From Thalassospira sp. ER-Se-21-Dark (GTDB taxonomy: Bacteria > Pseudomonadota > Alphaproteobacteria > Rhodospirillales > Thalassospiraceae): 64,000 bases of DNA. Shown piece after piece: positions 8,313-17,105 of the stretch; position 1 is the stretch's first letter, and every line of letters starts with the position of its first letter. Where the stretch lies: contig NZ_VDEZ01000001.1 in the NCBI RefSeq assembly GCF_017922435.1, forward strand, positions 496,001-560,000, written 5' to 3'. Below the pieces are notes generated by a model that saw only the letters and a program-made list of their open reading frames with translations, had not been told where the DNA came from and searched no databases. Both the position numbers and the translations under genes were made by a program.

Positions 8313-9803
8313 TTAGCGCGCAAGCACCAATGCTGCCTCTCGGGTGCGCCCGACGCTGCTTGACACGATAGAGGAGGCATCGCGGATAAAGTTTACGCTG
8401 CTTGCGAACTGCTCAACAGAATTTGCCATGCTTTGCATGTTGCTTGAAACCTGCTGGGTCACAGCGCTTTGTTCTTCGACAGCCGAGGAAATCGTGGTGA
8501 CATTGTTCAGTACATCTTCAACTTCAGTCCGGATTGACCCCAGCACGCCGGCGACTTCTCCAGCGATGTTCTGAACACCTTCGATCTCGCCAGTAATCTG
8601 TTCGGTGGCCTTGGCAACCTGATTGGCCAGATTTTTGACTTCATTGGCGACAACCGCAAAGCCTTTGCCCGCTTCACCAGCACGGGCGGATTCAATCGTC
8701 GCGTTCAGTGCCAGCAAATTGATCTGCCCCGCAATACCCTGGATGACATCAATGATGCTGCTCATCGCCGTAACGACTTCACTCATTTTTTCAGTTGATG
8801 CGCCTGCGGCGATGGATTTTTCGAACACCTGATCAGTTGATGCGCGCGCCTCCGCCATACTGCGAGAAATCTCGGCAATAGATGCAGCAAGCTCTTCAGC
8901 CGCCGCAGCAACTGTTTGCACATTCGAGGATGTTTCTTCACAGGTCGAATGCGCAACCGTTGAACGCTGTTCAAGCTCACCCAGGCTCTGGTCAATTTCG
9001 CCAAAGTTGCTGTCGATCATCTGCTTCAGGTCTGTCAGGAGTTTGACCTGCTCTGTGATGTCGCTGGCATATTTCACCACCTTGTAAGGTACGCCATTGG
9101 CGTCAAATATCGGGTTATAGGATGCCTCGATCCAGACTTCCTTTCCACCCTTGGCAAAACGCTTGAACTGCCGGGAGACGAAGTTTCCATTAGCCAGATT
9201 GCGCCAAAACTCTGCATAATCATGGCTGCTTGCATAGGATGGATCGACAAACATGCGGTGATGCTTGCCAACAATTTCTGAAAGCTCGTATCCCATCGCA
9301 TTGAGGAAATTGTCGTTCGCATCAAGGATTTTGCCGTTCAGATCAAATTCAATGACGGCTTGACTACGGCTAATTGCATTCACCTTGCCTTCGAAATCGG
9401 CCATGGTTTCCTGGCGTTTGGTGATGTCCGAGGCAAACTTCACGATCTTGAGCACGTTGCCTTTGTCGTCGCACACTGGATTATAAGTTGCCTCGATCCA
9501 GATCCGTTGACCGGTTTTGGTAATGCGCGGGAATGCGGCACTTTTAAACACGCCCTTGCCCAAATCAGACCAAAAGGCATTGTAGTCAGCACTACGGCGA
9601 ATTTCTTCGGGCACAAACATTGCGTGATGCTTTCCAACGATCTCGGACAGTTCATAGCCCATCACATTCAAAAAGTTCTTGTTTGCACGCAAAACGTTTC
9701 CCTGCAGATCAAATTCGATAACCGCAAGCGATTTATCCAGCGCCTCCAGAGTCATCGCAGCGGTCTGGGAACCTGATTGTTTGAAGAAGTTGAAAAAGCC
9801 CAT
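8313..9803 (-). CDS. Soluble PAS-PAS methyl-accepting chemotaxis protein
   Basis: The 496-residue cytoplasmic chemoreceptor has two PAS domains (about residues 20-125 and 142-250) and a complete MCP signalling domain (about 290-496). The conserved tip [19 protein letters not shown] is present, followed by [15 protein letters not shown]. There are no transmembrane segments. The layout matches BdlA-like and Aer2-like receptors, which sense redox or small ligands through PAS cofactors; the ligand here cannot be told from sequence. Its paralogue lies 225 nt downstream on the same strand. Each gene has its own copy of the 50-bp upstream element and this gene has a terminator, so they are likely separate transcripts under one regulator. 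Confidence 0.93.
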   Translation of the reverse strand: MGFFNFFKQSGSQTAAMTLEALDKSLAVIEFDLQGNVLRANKNFLNVMGYELSEIVGKHHAMFVPEEIRRSADYNAFWSDLGKGVFKSAAFPRITKTGQRIWIEATYNPVCDDKGNVLKIVKFASDITKRQETMADFEGKVNAISRSQAVIEFDLNGKILDANDNFLNAMGYELSEIVGKHHRMFVDPSYASSHDYAEFWRNLANGNFVSRQFKRFAKGGKEVWIEASYNPIFDANGVPYKVVKYASDITEQVKLLTDLKQMIDSNFGEIDQSLGELEQRSTVAHSTCEETSSNVQTVAAAAEELAASIAEISRSMAEARASTDQVFEKSIAAGASTEKMSEVVTAMSSIIDVIQGIAGQINLLALNATIESARAGEAGKGFAVVANEVKNLANQVAKATEQITGEIEGVQNIAGEVAGVLGSIRTEVEDVLNNVTTISSAVEEQSAVTQQVSSNMQSMANSVEQFASSVNFIRDASSIVSSSVGRTREAALVLAR

Positions 9804-9895
9804 CTTAGTTTCCTTTCACACTGCATCAGGACTTTTAACAAGCTTCCAAACCTGACGCTTCATGCCCCCAAACTACCCAACTCGCGAACAAGCAA

Positions 9896-9945
9896 ACATC
9901 CCCATTTGAGGAGGTATGTATACCTACGTATACAACCCGGTATAA
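9896..9945 (-). repeat. Upstream element, copy B (before the complete chemoreceptor gene)
   Basis: Second copy of the element at 8166-8215, 93 nt upstream of the start codon. Here the central part is GTATACCTACGTATAC, two GTATAC hexamers 4 nt apart. Confidence 0.75.
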
Positions 9946-9969
9946 ATCGCGGATTTCACCCAAACAAAA

Positions 9970-9994
9970 GGGCAGCACCCAACGGATGCTGCCC
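9970..9994 (-). terminator. Terminator of fpr
   Basis: GGGCAGCA pairs with TGCTGCCC around a 9-nt loop. Reading on the minus strand it is followed by TTTTGTTT. Confidence 0.85.
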
Positions 9995-10026
9995 TCTGAT
10001 CTTTCGACTGAAATGTGGCCGGTGGC

Positions 10027-10803
10027 CTATTTCTCAACGAACGCCTTTTCGATGACGAAGTGGCCCGGTTCGTTCATGTTGCCTTCCTTGCCCCCCCACT
10101 CAAGAAGCATCTTGCGGGTATCGGCAATCATCTGCGGGTTGCCACACAGCATGAAACGGTCGTTTTCAAGGGTCGGCTTTTCCAGACCAAGGTCGTCATA
10201 AAGCTTGCCCGATTCCATCAGTTCGGTGATACGGCCCTGATGCTTGAACTCTTCGCGGGTGACGGTCGGATAATACAGAAGCTTGTTCTGAACGTCTTCG
10301 CCGAAGAATTCGTTGTTCGGCAGTTCGCTGTGAATGAATTCCTGATAGGCGAGTTCGCGGACTTCGCGGCAACCATGCACCAGGATCACCTTCTCATAGC
10401 GCTCATAGGTCTCGTAATCGCGGATCACGCTCATGAACGGTGCAAGGCCCGTACCGGTCGACAGCAGCCACAGGTTCTTGCCCGGCAAAAGGTTGTCATG
10501 GATCAGGGTACCGGTCGGCTTGCGCCCAACCAGGATCTTGTCGCCAACCTTGATGTGCTGCAAACGTGATGTCAGCGGACCGTTCGGCACCTTGATCGAG
10601 AAGAATTCAAGTTCTTCATCATAATTCGCACTGACCATCGAATAGGCGCGCAAAAGCGGCTTGCCATCAACTTCGAGGCCGATCATGGCGAACTGACCAT
10701 TGATGAATCGGAAGCCCGGATCACGGGTGGTCTTGAACGTGAAGAGAGTGTCAGTCCAGTGATGGACATAGGTGACGGTTTCTTCGTTTAAATTGCTGGC
10801 CAT
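10027..10803 (-). CDS. fpr: Ferredoxin/flavodoxin-NADP+ reductase
   Basis: FAD enzyme passing electrons between NADPH and ferredoxin or flavodoxin in the cytoplasm. The 258-residue length is that of bacterial subclass I Fpr. Seen are the FAD-binding RAYSMVSANYDEELEFFSIKV region (about residues 50-70), the NADP-binding LLSTGTGLAPFMS loop and VHGCREVRELAY. The C-terminus ends GHFVIEKAFVEK, the terminal aromatic-plus-short-tail arrangement of bacterial FPRs. It faces away from the nitroreductase gene across a 433-nt AT-rich gap and has a clear terminator. Confidence 0.95.
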   Translation of the reverse strand: MASNLNEETVTYVHHWTDTLFTFKTTRDPGFRFINGQFAMIGLEVDGKPLLRAYSMVSANYDEELEFFSIKVPNGPLTSRLQHIKVGDKILVGRKPTGTLIHDNLLPGKNLWLLSTGTGLAPFMSVIRDYETYERYEKVILVHGCREVRELAYQEFIHSELPNNEFFGEDVQNKLLYYPTVTREEFKHQGRITELMESGKLYDDLGLEKPTLENDRFMLCGNPQMIADTRKMLLEWGGKEGNMNEPGHFVIEKAFVEK

Positions 10804-11236
10804 AACGCTACATCAATCCGTTTCGTCTGTCTGAGTGTGGAACCGTGGCGGGAAACACGGAGTATATATCCCGGCACGCATTCCATGCCAAGTTGCCGCG
10901 ATTTAACATCAATCAAGCGTATATCGCAAGCAAACAATCAAAATTTATTGTCATTTTGTGTGAATTACATAATTTTATGTATATTTAGTGTGAAATACCA
11001 TTTTGCGAACCGCCTGCCCCCGGAACGATTTGGTTTCATGCCAATTGCTCTCTGTACGATTTGATAAGCCCGCCTGCCACTTCATGCAATGACACATCGC
11101 AATGAATGCGGGCGATGTTGGTGGGCAATCGTTCGCCTCTCACGTCTCTGTGTGCGCCGGCGTTTGGCCTTGTCGCGCAGATCAACGCTTCATAAGATCA
11201 GGCTTTACCCATAAACAAAAACAATCAGGAAGCCTC
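10804..11236. other. Divergent AT-rich intergenic region
   Basis: Gene-free 433 nt between the fpr and nitroreductase starts. The strip 10920-11000 is markedly AT-rich and carries two partly similar segments, TGTGTGAATTACAT and AGTGTGAAATACC. I could not assign a regulator and saw no convincing small gene. Confidence 0.5.
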
Positions 11237-11932
11237 ATGTCGTCGAACAAGCCTCTGACCACAGATTTCATTCCCATTCCACTGCCCGACTATCGCGAAT
11301 ATGCCGTGGAAGAAATGCGCACCCGCGCGCAAGAATTTTACGACGCCATCAAAACCCGCCATACCGTCCGCGATTTCTCTGACCGCCCGGTGCCGCGCGA
11401 CATTATTGAAACCTGCATCCGTGCTGCGGGCACCGCACCAAACGGGGCCAACCATCAGCCGTGGCATTTCTCGGTGATTGGCGATCCGGCGATGAAACGC
11501 AAAATCCGTGTGGCGGCAGAGGAAGAAGAACGCGCTTTTTATGAAGGCCGTGCGGGCGAAGAATGGCTCGCTGCCCTCAAACCACTAGGCACAGATGACA
11601 GCAAGCCGTTTCTTGAAACTGCCCCCTGGCTGATCTGCATTTTTGGAGAACGCAAAAGCACATCAGCCGATGGCAAACTTCGTAAAAACTATTACGTGCC
11701 GGAATCCGTCTCTATCGCCACGGGCTTCCTGATTGCCGCCCTGCACCGCGCTGGCCTTGCCACCCTGACCCACACGCCAAACCCGATGAGCTTCCTGACC
11801 GATATCTGCGGCCGTCCGGATCATAACAAACCATACATCCTGCTGGTCACTGGCTATCCGGCACCAGATGCCACCATCCCCGCCCACGCGACCGAGAAAA
11901 AGGACCTCTCGGAAATTGCGACCTTCTTTTGA
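11237..11932 (+). CDS. Nitroreductase-family flavoprotein, iodotyrosine-deiodinase-like
   Basis: The 231-residue FMN enzyme has the deiodinase-like signature [13 protein letters not shown] near residue 37, [16 protein letters not shown] near residue 62, and the lid segment [18 protein letters not shown] followed by [14 protein letters not shown]. In characterised iodotyrosine deiodinases a Glu, Tyr and Lys in this lid bind the zwitterion of halotyrosine, and plausible equivalents are present. Substrate is unproven; dehalogenation or another flavin reduction are both possible. ATG 11237 is favoured by CAGGAAG upstream, so the longer frame back to 11102 is rejected. Confidence 0.85.
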   Translation: MSSNKPLTTDFIPIPLPDYREYAVEEMRTRAQEFYDAIKTRHTVRDFSDRPVPRDIIETCIRAAGTAPNGANHQPWHFSVIGDPAMKRKIRVAAEEEERAFYEGRAGEEWLAALKPLGTDDSKPFLETAPWLICIFGERKSTSADGKLRKNYYVPESVSIATGFLIAALHRAGLATLTHTPNPMSFLTDICGRPDHNKPYILLVTGYPAPDATIPAHATEKKDLSEIATFF

Positions 11933-11952
11933 TAACCCGCACCGCTCAAACA

Positions 11953-11983
11953 AAAAGCCCCGCCGTTCAATGGCGGGACTTTT
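11953..11983. terminator. Bidirectional terminator between the nitroreductase and sensor kinase genes
   Basis: AAAAAGCCCCGCC and GGCGGGACTTTT form a stem around GTTCAAT, with A and T runs outside. It serves the two convergent genes. Confidence 0.8.
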
Positions 11984-12002
11984 GCAATTTAATACTCAGA
12001 CC

Positions 12003-13337
12003 TTAATGCCCGATCGGCAGAACCAGCCGCACGCGAAGCCCACCGCCCGGCGCATCTTCAAGCAGGACCTCGCCACCGTGACCACGTGCGGAATCACGTG
12101 CGATGGTCATGCCAAGGCCAACCCCGCCGGTCGCCTGATTGCGCGACTCTTCAAGACGGTAAAACGGCTTGAACACCTCTTCACGTTTGTCAGCCGGAAT
12201 GCCGGGACCATCATCGTCAAAGACAATCTCGTAATCCTGCCCCCGACGGCCGGCACGTACCGACAGGTTTGTCGCATACCGCCCGGCATTGGACATGATG
12301 TTTGCAATACAACGTTTCATCGATTGCGGGCGCAGCTCCATCTCCAGGCTGTCTTCGATATGAAGATCAATCTGCTGCCCGTCACGTAATGCCTCGCCAA
12401 CCTGATCGGTCAAAAGCTTGCCAATATCGGTCAGAACTGCCTTTTCGCCCTCTTCGCCGCGCGCGAATGCCAGATAGGCATCAACCATACGCTCCATGTC
12501 GATGACATCCTGTTTCAGGGCATCAACACCGGGCGAACTTTGCTGCATGGCAAGTTCAAGCTTCATGCGGGTAAGTGGCGTGCGCAAATCATGCGACACC
12601 CCGGCAAGCAAGGCTGTTCGTTGCGACAGATGACGTCCGATGCGATCACGCATCGACATAAACGACGTCGCCGCCATACGCACCTCGGCCGCTCCTTCGG
12701 GCTTGAAGTTATCAACATCAACCCCGCGTCCGAACTGATCAGCCGCCTTTGCCAGACGTCGGATCGGACGGACCTGATTGCGCATGAAGATCACCGCAAC
12801 CCCATACAGGATCAACGCCGATCCCGCGATCCACATAAAGAAGATATAGGTGGTCGAATTGTACAGGCGCTTGCGCGGGGCGATGATCGACATCACCCCG
12901 TCTTTTAACTGTACGCGGATTTCAAGTTTGCGGTCATCAAGGTCAAGATCAAAGAAGAACGGCCGCTGCAGGCGCTCATCCAGCGCGACATACAATTCCT
13001 CGGACACCAATCCAAACGGCGGTTCCGTAATCTGGCGCTCAAGGATCGCGTCACGCTCGAAAAACAGGTCGAGCTCCATGCGTGCGCGTGCCGTGTTCTG
13101 AATCCACTCGTAATGGTCCGGATCAGGATACTGGCCCAGATAGTCGATCACGAAAACAACATCACCGGCAAGCCCCCGGCTCAGTTGGCGGGCAACTGTG
13201 TCCCAGTGCCGTTCAAAGAAGATCAGCACCGTAACAATCTGCAACAGCAGCATCGGCGTCATCAGGATCAGAAGCGACCGGCCCAAAAGCCCCGTCGGCA
13301 TCAATGACTTGATCCGTCCGTTCTGTTCGCTACCCAC
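12003..13337 (-). CDS. EnvZ-like sensor histidine kinase
   Basis: The 444-residue membrane kinase has a first transmembrane helix around residues 17-40 and a periplasmic domain of about 130 residues. A second helix lies near 170-190, followed by HAMP, HisKA with the phospho-acceptor in LLAGVSHDLRTPLTRMKLE, and an ATPase domain with IMSNAGRYA (N box), DDDGPGIP and GGVGLGMTIA. The GTG start at 13337 has an AGGGAT site; an in-frame ATG at 13301 lacks one. It follows the response regulator by 45 nt, so they form one operon. The stimulus is unknown; an osmotic or envelope role is suggested only by family. Confidence 0.92.
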   Translation of the reverse strand: MGSEQNGRIKSLMPTGLLGRSLLILMTPMLLLQIVTVLIFFERHWDTVARQLSRGLAGDVVFVIDYLGQYPDPDHYEWIQNTARARMELDLFFERDAILERQITEPPFGLVSEELYVALDERLQRPFFFDLDLDDRKLEIRVQLKDGVMSIIAPRKRLYNSTTYIFFMWIAGSALILYGVAVIFMRNQVRPIRRLAKAADQFGRGVDVDNFKPEGAAEVRMAATSFMSMRDRIGRHLSQRTALLAGVSHDLRTPLTRMKLELAMQQSSPGVDALKQDVIDMERMVDAYLAFARGEEGEKAVLTDIGKLLTDQVGEALRDGQQIDLHIEDSLEMELRPQSMKRCIANIMSNAGRYATNLSVRAGRRGQDYEIVFDDDGPGIPADKREEVFKPFYRLEESRNQATGGVGLGMTIARDSARGHGGEVLLEDAPGGGLRVRLVLPIGH

Positions 13338-13382
13338 GCTGCTTATCCCTGTCCGTTTTCATGGTCGCTCATTTTGCGTTCC

Positions 13383-14111
13383 TCAATCCGTATACAGGAC
13401 ATAGCCCTGACCACGTACTGTCTGCAAGTATCTTGGTTGCTTCGGGTCTTCTTCGAATTTGCGCCTAAGGCGGGTGACCTGCACATCAATGCTGCGCGAC
13501 GCGCTAGGATCAATGGCATTGCCGCTGATCATGTCCTGAAGTTGCTCGCGCGATGTGGTCTGACCGCGGCGTTTGATCAGGGCTACCAGCAAGGCCTGCT
13601 CAGCGGTCGTCAGATAGACATGCTCGTCCCCACGTTGCAGGATCATGCGTGTCATATCAAACCGGAACGCGCCAAAGCATGCCATGGTATCACCGGGGTC
13701 TGGCGATGATGGGCTTTCCGGTTCAGGCAGTTCGCCATAGCGACGCAGGATTGCCTCAATGCGAAGCACCAGCTCGCGCGGCTCAAATGGTTTGGCCAGA
13801 TAATCATCCACCCCGGCTTCGAGACCGGCGATGCGGTCTTCTGTCTCCGACAGTGCGGTAAGCAGAAGGATCGGAACCTTTGATCCGCTTTCGCGTAGGC
13901 TGCGCGCCAGATCAACGCCCTTTTCGCCGGGCATCAGAACGTCCAGCACGATCAGATCAAACTGCAATCCCGCAAGACTGGCACGCGCAGTCGCAGCGTC
14001 ACGTGCGGCAGATACGTTAAAGCCGTTCTCACCCAGATAGCGGGTAAGAAGGTCACGCAAACGGTCATCATCATCGACCACAAGAACATGTGGCTGATCA
14101 GCACCGGTCAT
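13383..14111 (-). CDS. OmpR-family response regulator
   Basis: The 242-residue regulator has a receiver domain (VVDDDDRLRDLL with the acidic pocket, phospho-acceptor Asp in IVLDVLMPG near residue 56, LTALSE, and the Lys in LAKPFEPREL). A C-terminal winged helix ends in SIDVQVTRLRRKFEEDP and VRGQGYVLY. It is the partner of the adjacent kinase, encoded first in the operon. The kinase's HisKA and this receiver are of the EnvZ/OmpR type. A 104-nt gap separates it from the MarR gene on the same strand. Confidence 0.94.
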   Translation of the reverse strand: MTGADQPHVLVVDDDDRLRDLLTRYLGENGFNVSAARDAATARASLAGLQFDLIVLDVLMPGEKGVDLARSLRESGSKVPILLLTALSETEDRIAGLEAGVDDYLAKPFEPRELVLRIEAILRRYGELPEPESPSSPDPGDTMACFGAFRFDMTRMILQRGDEHVYLTTAEQALLVALIKRRGQTTSREQLQDMISGNAIDPSASRSIDVQVTRLRRKFEEDPKQPRYLQTVRGQGYVLYTD

Positions 14112-14215
14112 CTGATTTCCCTGGGTTCAGGATCGCTGGAGAACAATTTGGCTGCAAATTCTTTCAAAAGCGTAAGCATGACGACGTCAAAATTATGACG
14201 GATCTGATACCCGCC

Positions 14216-14731
14216 TCACCCGGCACGGCGGCGCAGGCCCCCGGGGCCATCATCCTCGAACCGTTTGCGGTCCTTTTCATCCATCATGCCCATCATGACC
14301 TTGCGGAACCCCTCGACGGATTCTGCCCCGGCCTCGCGATAGGCCGCCGCGATCAGGGCTCGTTGCTGTTCAGTCAGTTCGCGTTCAAGCGCCTCGCCCT
14401 TTTCAGTCAGGGTCAGCAAACGCTGCCGCCGGTCCTGCACACCGGTCTTTTGTTCGATGAAACCTTCGCGCACCAATTGACCCAGCACGCGCGACAAGGA
14501 CTGCTTGGTGATCTTGAGAATCGACAGCAAGTCACTGACCGTAATACCGGGGTTTCGGCTGACGAAATAGATGACCCGATGGTGGGCGCGACCAAAATTA
14601 TATTGCGCAAGCATCTGGTCCGCGACTTCGGTGAAATCACGGTAGGCATAGAACAGCAATTCAATGCCTTGTCTAAGCTCTTCTTCCCTCAGGAAAAGAG
14701 GGTTGACCTTGCGTGTAGAGATATCTGCCAT
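14216..14731 (-). CDS. MarR-family transcriptional regulator
   Basis: The 171-residue winged-helix protein has GITVSDLLSILKITKQSLSRVLGQLVREGFIEQ as the DNA-reading helices, then the wing DRRQRLLTLTEKG and a C-terminal dimerisation helix. The arginine-rich terminus (GLRRRAG) is a small extension. It is divergent from ilvE across a 113-nt gap containing a TGTCA-N7-TGACA inverted repeat, so autoregulation and control of ilvE are plausible but unproven. Confidence 0.9.
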   Translation of the reverse strand: MADISTRKVNPLFLREEELRQGIELLFYAYRDFTEVADQMLAQYNFGRAHHRVIYFVSRNPGITVSDLLSILKITKQSLSRVLGQLVREGFIEQKTGVQDRRQRLLTLTEKGEALERELTEQQRALIAAAYREAGAESVEGFRKVMMGMMDEKDRKRFEDDGPGGLRRRAG

Positions 14732-14743
14732 GCTTATCCGTTA

Positions 14744-14760
14744 TGTCAGTTATATTGACA
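14744..14760. promoter_or_regulatory. Inverted repeat between the MarR gene and ilvE
   Basis: TGTCA-GTTATAT-TGACA, 13 nt upstream of the marR-type gene start. Size and position suit a MarR dimer operator. Confidence 0.4.
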
Positions 14761-14844
14761 CATTAATCTATGAATGTTACCCCGACCAGACAAATAAGGA
14801 CATAAAGTTACGTCCAGGAACGTTCTTGAAATGGAATTTGGCAA

Positions 14845-15741
14845 ATGACAGCTCCGACCTTTGATAACCGTGATGGTTATATCTGGTATAATGGCGAACT
14901 TAAACCATGGCGTGAAAGCACTTTGCATGTGCTGAGCCACGCTGTCCATTACGGGAGTGCGGTTTTTGAGGGCGAACGCTCCTATAACGGCAAGGTCTTC
15001 AAGCTGGCCGAGCATGGCGAACGCCTGATCAAGTCCGGCGAAATCCTGGACATGAAAATTCCCTACAGCGCCGCGGAACTCGATGACGCCGTCATCGAAA
15101 CGCTGGCGGCCAACGACATTACCGATGGCTATATCCGCCGTATCGCCTGGCGCGGCAGCGAAATGATGGGCGTTTCGGCCCAGACCACACGCATCAATGT
15201 CGCTATCGCCTGCTGGGAATGGCCAAGCTATTTCAAGCCGGAAGAGCGCCTGAAAGGCATTCGCCTTGATCTGTCGAAATGGGCCCGCCCGGCCCCGAAC
15301 ACTGCACCGACCAATGCCAAGGCTGCCGGTCTTTACATGATCTGCACGCTTTCCAAGCACGAGGCAGAACGCAAAGGTTATGCCGACGCCCTGATGCTGG
15401 ATTACCGTGGTCAGGTTGCCGAGGCGACCGGTGCCAACGTGTTCTTTATCAAGGACGGTCAGATCCATACGCCGAAGCCTGATTGCTTCCTTGACGGCAT
15501 TACCCGCCGCACCGTGATTGGCCTTGCCAAGGCGCGCGGTTACGAGGTTATCGAGCGCGCGATCATGCCAGAGGAAATGGAAGGTTTTGAAGAATGCTTC
15601 CTGACGGGTACTGCGGCCGAGGTCACGCCAGTGGCGGAAATCGGTCAATATAGCTTCACCCCGGGTCAGGTCTGCAAGACCATGATGGAAGATTACATGG
15701 CGCTGGTGCGCGGCGAAAATACCGCCGTTGCCGCCGAATGA
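14845..15741 (+). CDS. ilvE: Branched-chain amino acid aminotransferase
   Basis: PLP enzyme of fold type IV that interconverts Leu, Ile, Val and their keto acids. The 298-residue protein shows LHVLSHAVHYGSAVFEGER near residue 30, RIAWRGSEMMGV, and APNTAPTNAKAAGLYM with the PLP-binding Lys near residue 157. YRGQVAEATGANVFF and the substrate-loop TGTAAEVTPV follow. Class and length match IlvE; other fold-IV enzymes (D-amino acid aminotransferase, aminodeoxychorismate lyase) are less likely given these motifs. A terminator follows. Confidence 0.93.
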   Translation: MTAPTFDNRDGYIWYNGELKPWRESTLHVLSHAVHYGSAVFEGERSYNGKVFKLAEHGERLIKSGEILDMKIPYSAAELDDAVIETLAANDITDGYIRRIAWRGSEMMGVSAQTTRINVAIACWEWPSYFKPEERLKGIRLDLSKWARPAPNTAPTNAKAAGLYMICTLSKHEAERKGYADALMLDYRGQVAEATGANVFFIKDGQIHTPKPDCFLDGITRRTVIGLAKARGYEVIERAIMPEEMEGFEECFLTGTAAEVTPVAEIGQYSFTPGQVCKTMMEDYMALVRGENTAVAAE

Positions 15742-15782
15742 TTTTTTTGAATAATCAGATCGATTATTCAATTTCGATGAAT

Positions 15783-15812
15783 AAAGCCCGGTCCTTTTGG
15801 ATCGGGCTTTTT
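15783..15812 (+). terminator. Terminator of ilvE
   Basis: AAAGCCCG pairs with CGGGCTTT around GTCCTTTTGGAT, followed by TTTCTTT. Confidence 0.85.
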
Positions 15813-15845
15813 CTTTGTCCGTGAAATCGCCAACAGCCCAAAATC

Positions 15846-15860
15846 AATTGTATGAGGATT
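15846..15860. repeat. Dispersed 15-bp repeat, copy 1
   Basis: AATTGTATGAGGATT; an exact inverted copy is at 24513-24527 and an 11-bp partial copy at 24416-24426. All are intergenic. Confidence 0.5.
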
Positions 15861-15889
15861 AGAGCAGTTTCGATCGGGATCGTCTGCGC

Positions 15890-16843
15890 CTAACCCGACA
15901 TTTCGGTGTCGCGCCCCACGGTCGCATCCGGCGCGATCCGGATATACCGGGTTTTGGCCTGAACATAGTCATAGGCGGCCTGGCGGGCGGCCTCGATGGC
16001 CACTTTGACCGGTCGCCGGGAATGACCGGACTGTGAAAGACAATGGACAATTAACGGATTGAATTCGACCTCGCTTTTGATTTGCACCAGTTGCCCGGTC
16101 TGAAGTTCCTTTTCAACGACCGCCAGTGATACGACGGAAAATCCGTACCCAAATCGCAACATTTCAATAATGGCCGGCAAAGACGTTGCCTGATGGCGCA
16201 TGCCATAAGATGCCTTTGGATGGATCAGGATGTCATGCACCGGCGAATAGAGCGGTGAGGTCTGAGGATACATGATCAATGCCTGTTTGGTCAGCTCTGC
16301 GGCCGACAGGGGTTGTTTCAGATCGCGAACAAGTTCCGGTGCCCCAACCCACCCAAGATCATAAGACAACACCAGATCCGAAGTGCCGGGCGGCTGTCTG
16401 CTATCGCGTGTGACGAATGCCAGATCAATTGAGCCTGCATCCAGTTCACGTTCGAGATGCGCACTCGGGGCGACAAAGAATTCGACCGCGACCTCTGTGT
16501 CCATATCCCTGAGCCGAACCAGCAAATCGTGCCCCCAGGTAAACGAAACCGGACTGATCATCCCGATGCGCAGGACGCTTTTTTCATTGCGGCGAATATT
16601 GTCGAGCAGCGCGTATTGCGCATTGACGATTTTCTCGGCGTGATCGGCAATTTCTTCGCCAATGCGCGTCAAACGGATCGAAGAATGTCGCCGTTCAAAA
16701 AGCTGTTGGCCGATCTGACTTTCAAGGGATGCAATACGGGCAGATACGGCTGGCTGTGTAACATGAAGACGCTTGGCCGCCTTGCCAAAACTTTGAAGTT
16801 CGCGAAGCCAATAAAGTGCCTCTAGCTGCTTAAAGTTGAGCAT
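15890..16843 (-). CDS. LysR-family regulator next to the amidase/TRAP locus
   Basis: The 317-residue protein has an N-terminal LysR helix-turn-helix (LEALYWLRELQSFGKAAKRLHVTQPAVSARIASLE) and a two-lobed effector domain. A strong GAGGATAC ribosome site precedes the ATG. It is divergent from the nitrilase-family gene across 262 nt, the usual arrangement for a LysR activator and its target. The downstream TRAP, RraA-like and aminotransferase genes run in the same direction as that target, so they may also be controlled by it. The inducer is unknown. Confidence 0.9.
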   Translation of the reverse strand: MLNFKQLEALYWLRELQSFGKAAKRLHVTQPAVSARIASLESQIGQQLFERRHSSIRLTRIGEEIADHAEKIVNAQYALLDNIRRNEKSVLRIGMISPVSFTWGHDLLVRLRDMDTEVAVEFFVAPSAHLERELDAGSIDLAFVTRDSRQPPGTSDLVLSYDLGWVGAPELVRDLKQPLSAAELTKQALIMYPQTSPLYSPVHDILIHPKASYGMRHQATSLPAIIEMLRFGYGFSVVSLAVVEKELQTGQLVQIKSEVEFNPLIVHCLSQSGHSRRPVKVAIEAARQAAYDYVQAKTRYIRIAPDATVGRDTEMSG

Positions 16844-17105
16844 GTATCCTCACTGTCATTACCAACCATATTCATAAACAAACTTTATCAGGCCTAAAAG
16901 AAATTTTGTTTTGCGCTGCTCTTCGTAGCGCTGCATCATTTTCCTCAGGAGCCAAGCTGTAGAGCGCACCACCAATGCGATCTTTAACGATCACACCCCA
17001 TCTCGCAGCGTACTGGTCCTGATGAAATGCAGATGCTGTCCCCTGGCGCCACCAATCGCCTAATACAGATCGTCACCAAAATGATCATTCTGGAGAAGCC
17101 CCACA

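Noticed and set aside
10837..11064. 75-residue open frame in the fpr-nitroreductase gap
   Set aside because: No ribosome site or recognisable features; sequence is AT-rich promoter-like DNA.
16844..16852. GTATCCTCA, also seen at 18125-18133, as a LysR operator
   Set aside because: At 16844 it is simply the GAGGATAC ribosome site of the LysR gene, so the match is explained.
16911..16935. Two PHA-operator-like cores (rc AGCAGCGC and TGCAGCGC) before the amidase gene
   Set aside because: One core is a perfect match, but the flanks are not AT-rich and no PHA or respiratory gene follows; the bare core is too common to trust.
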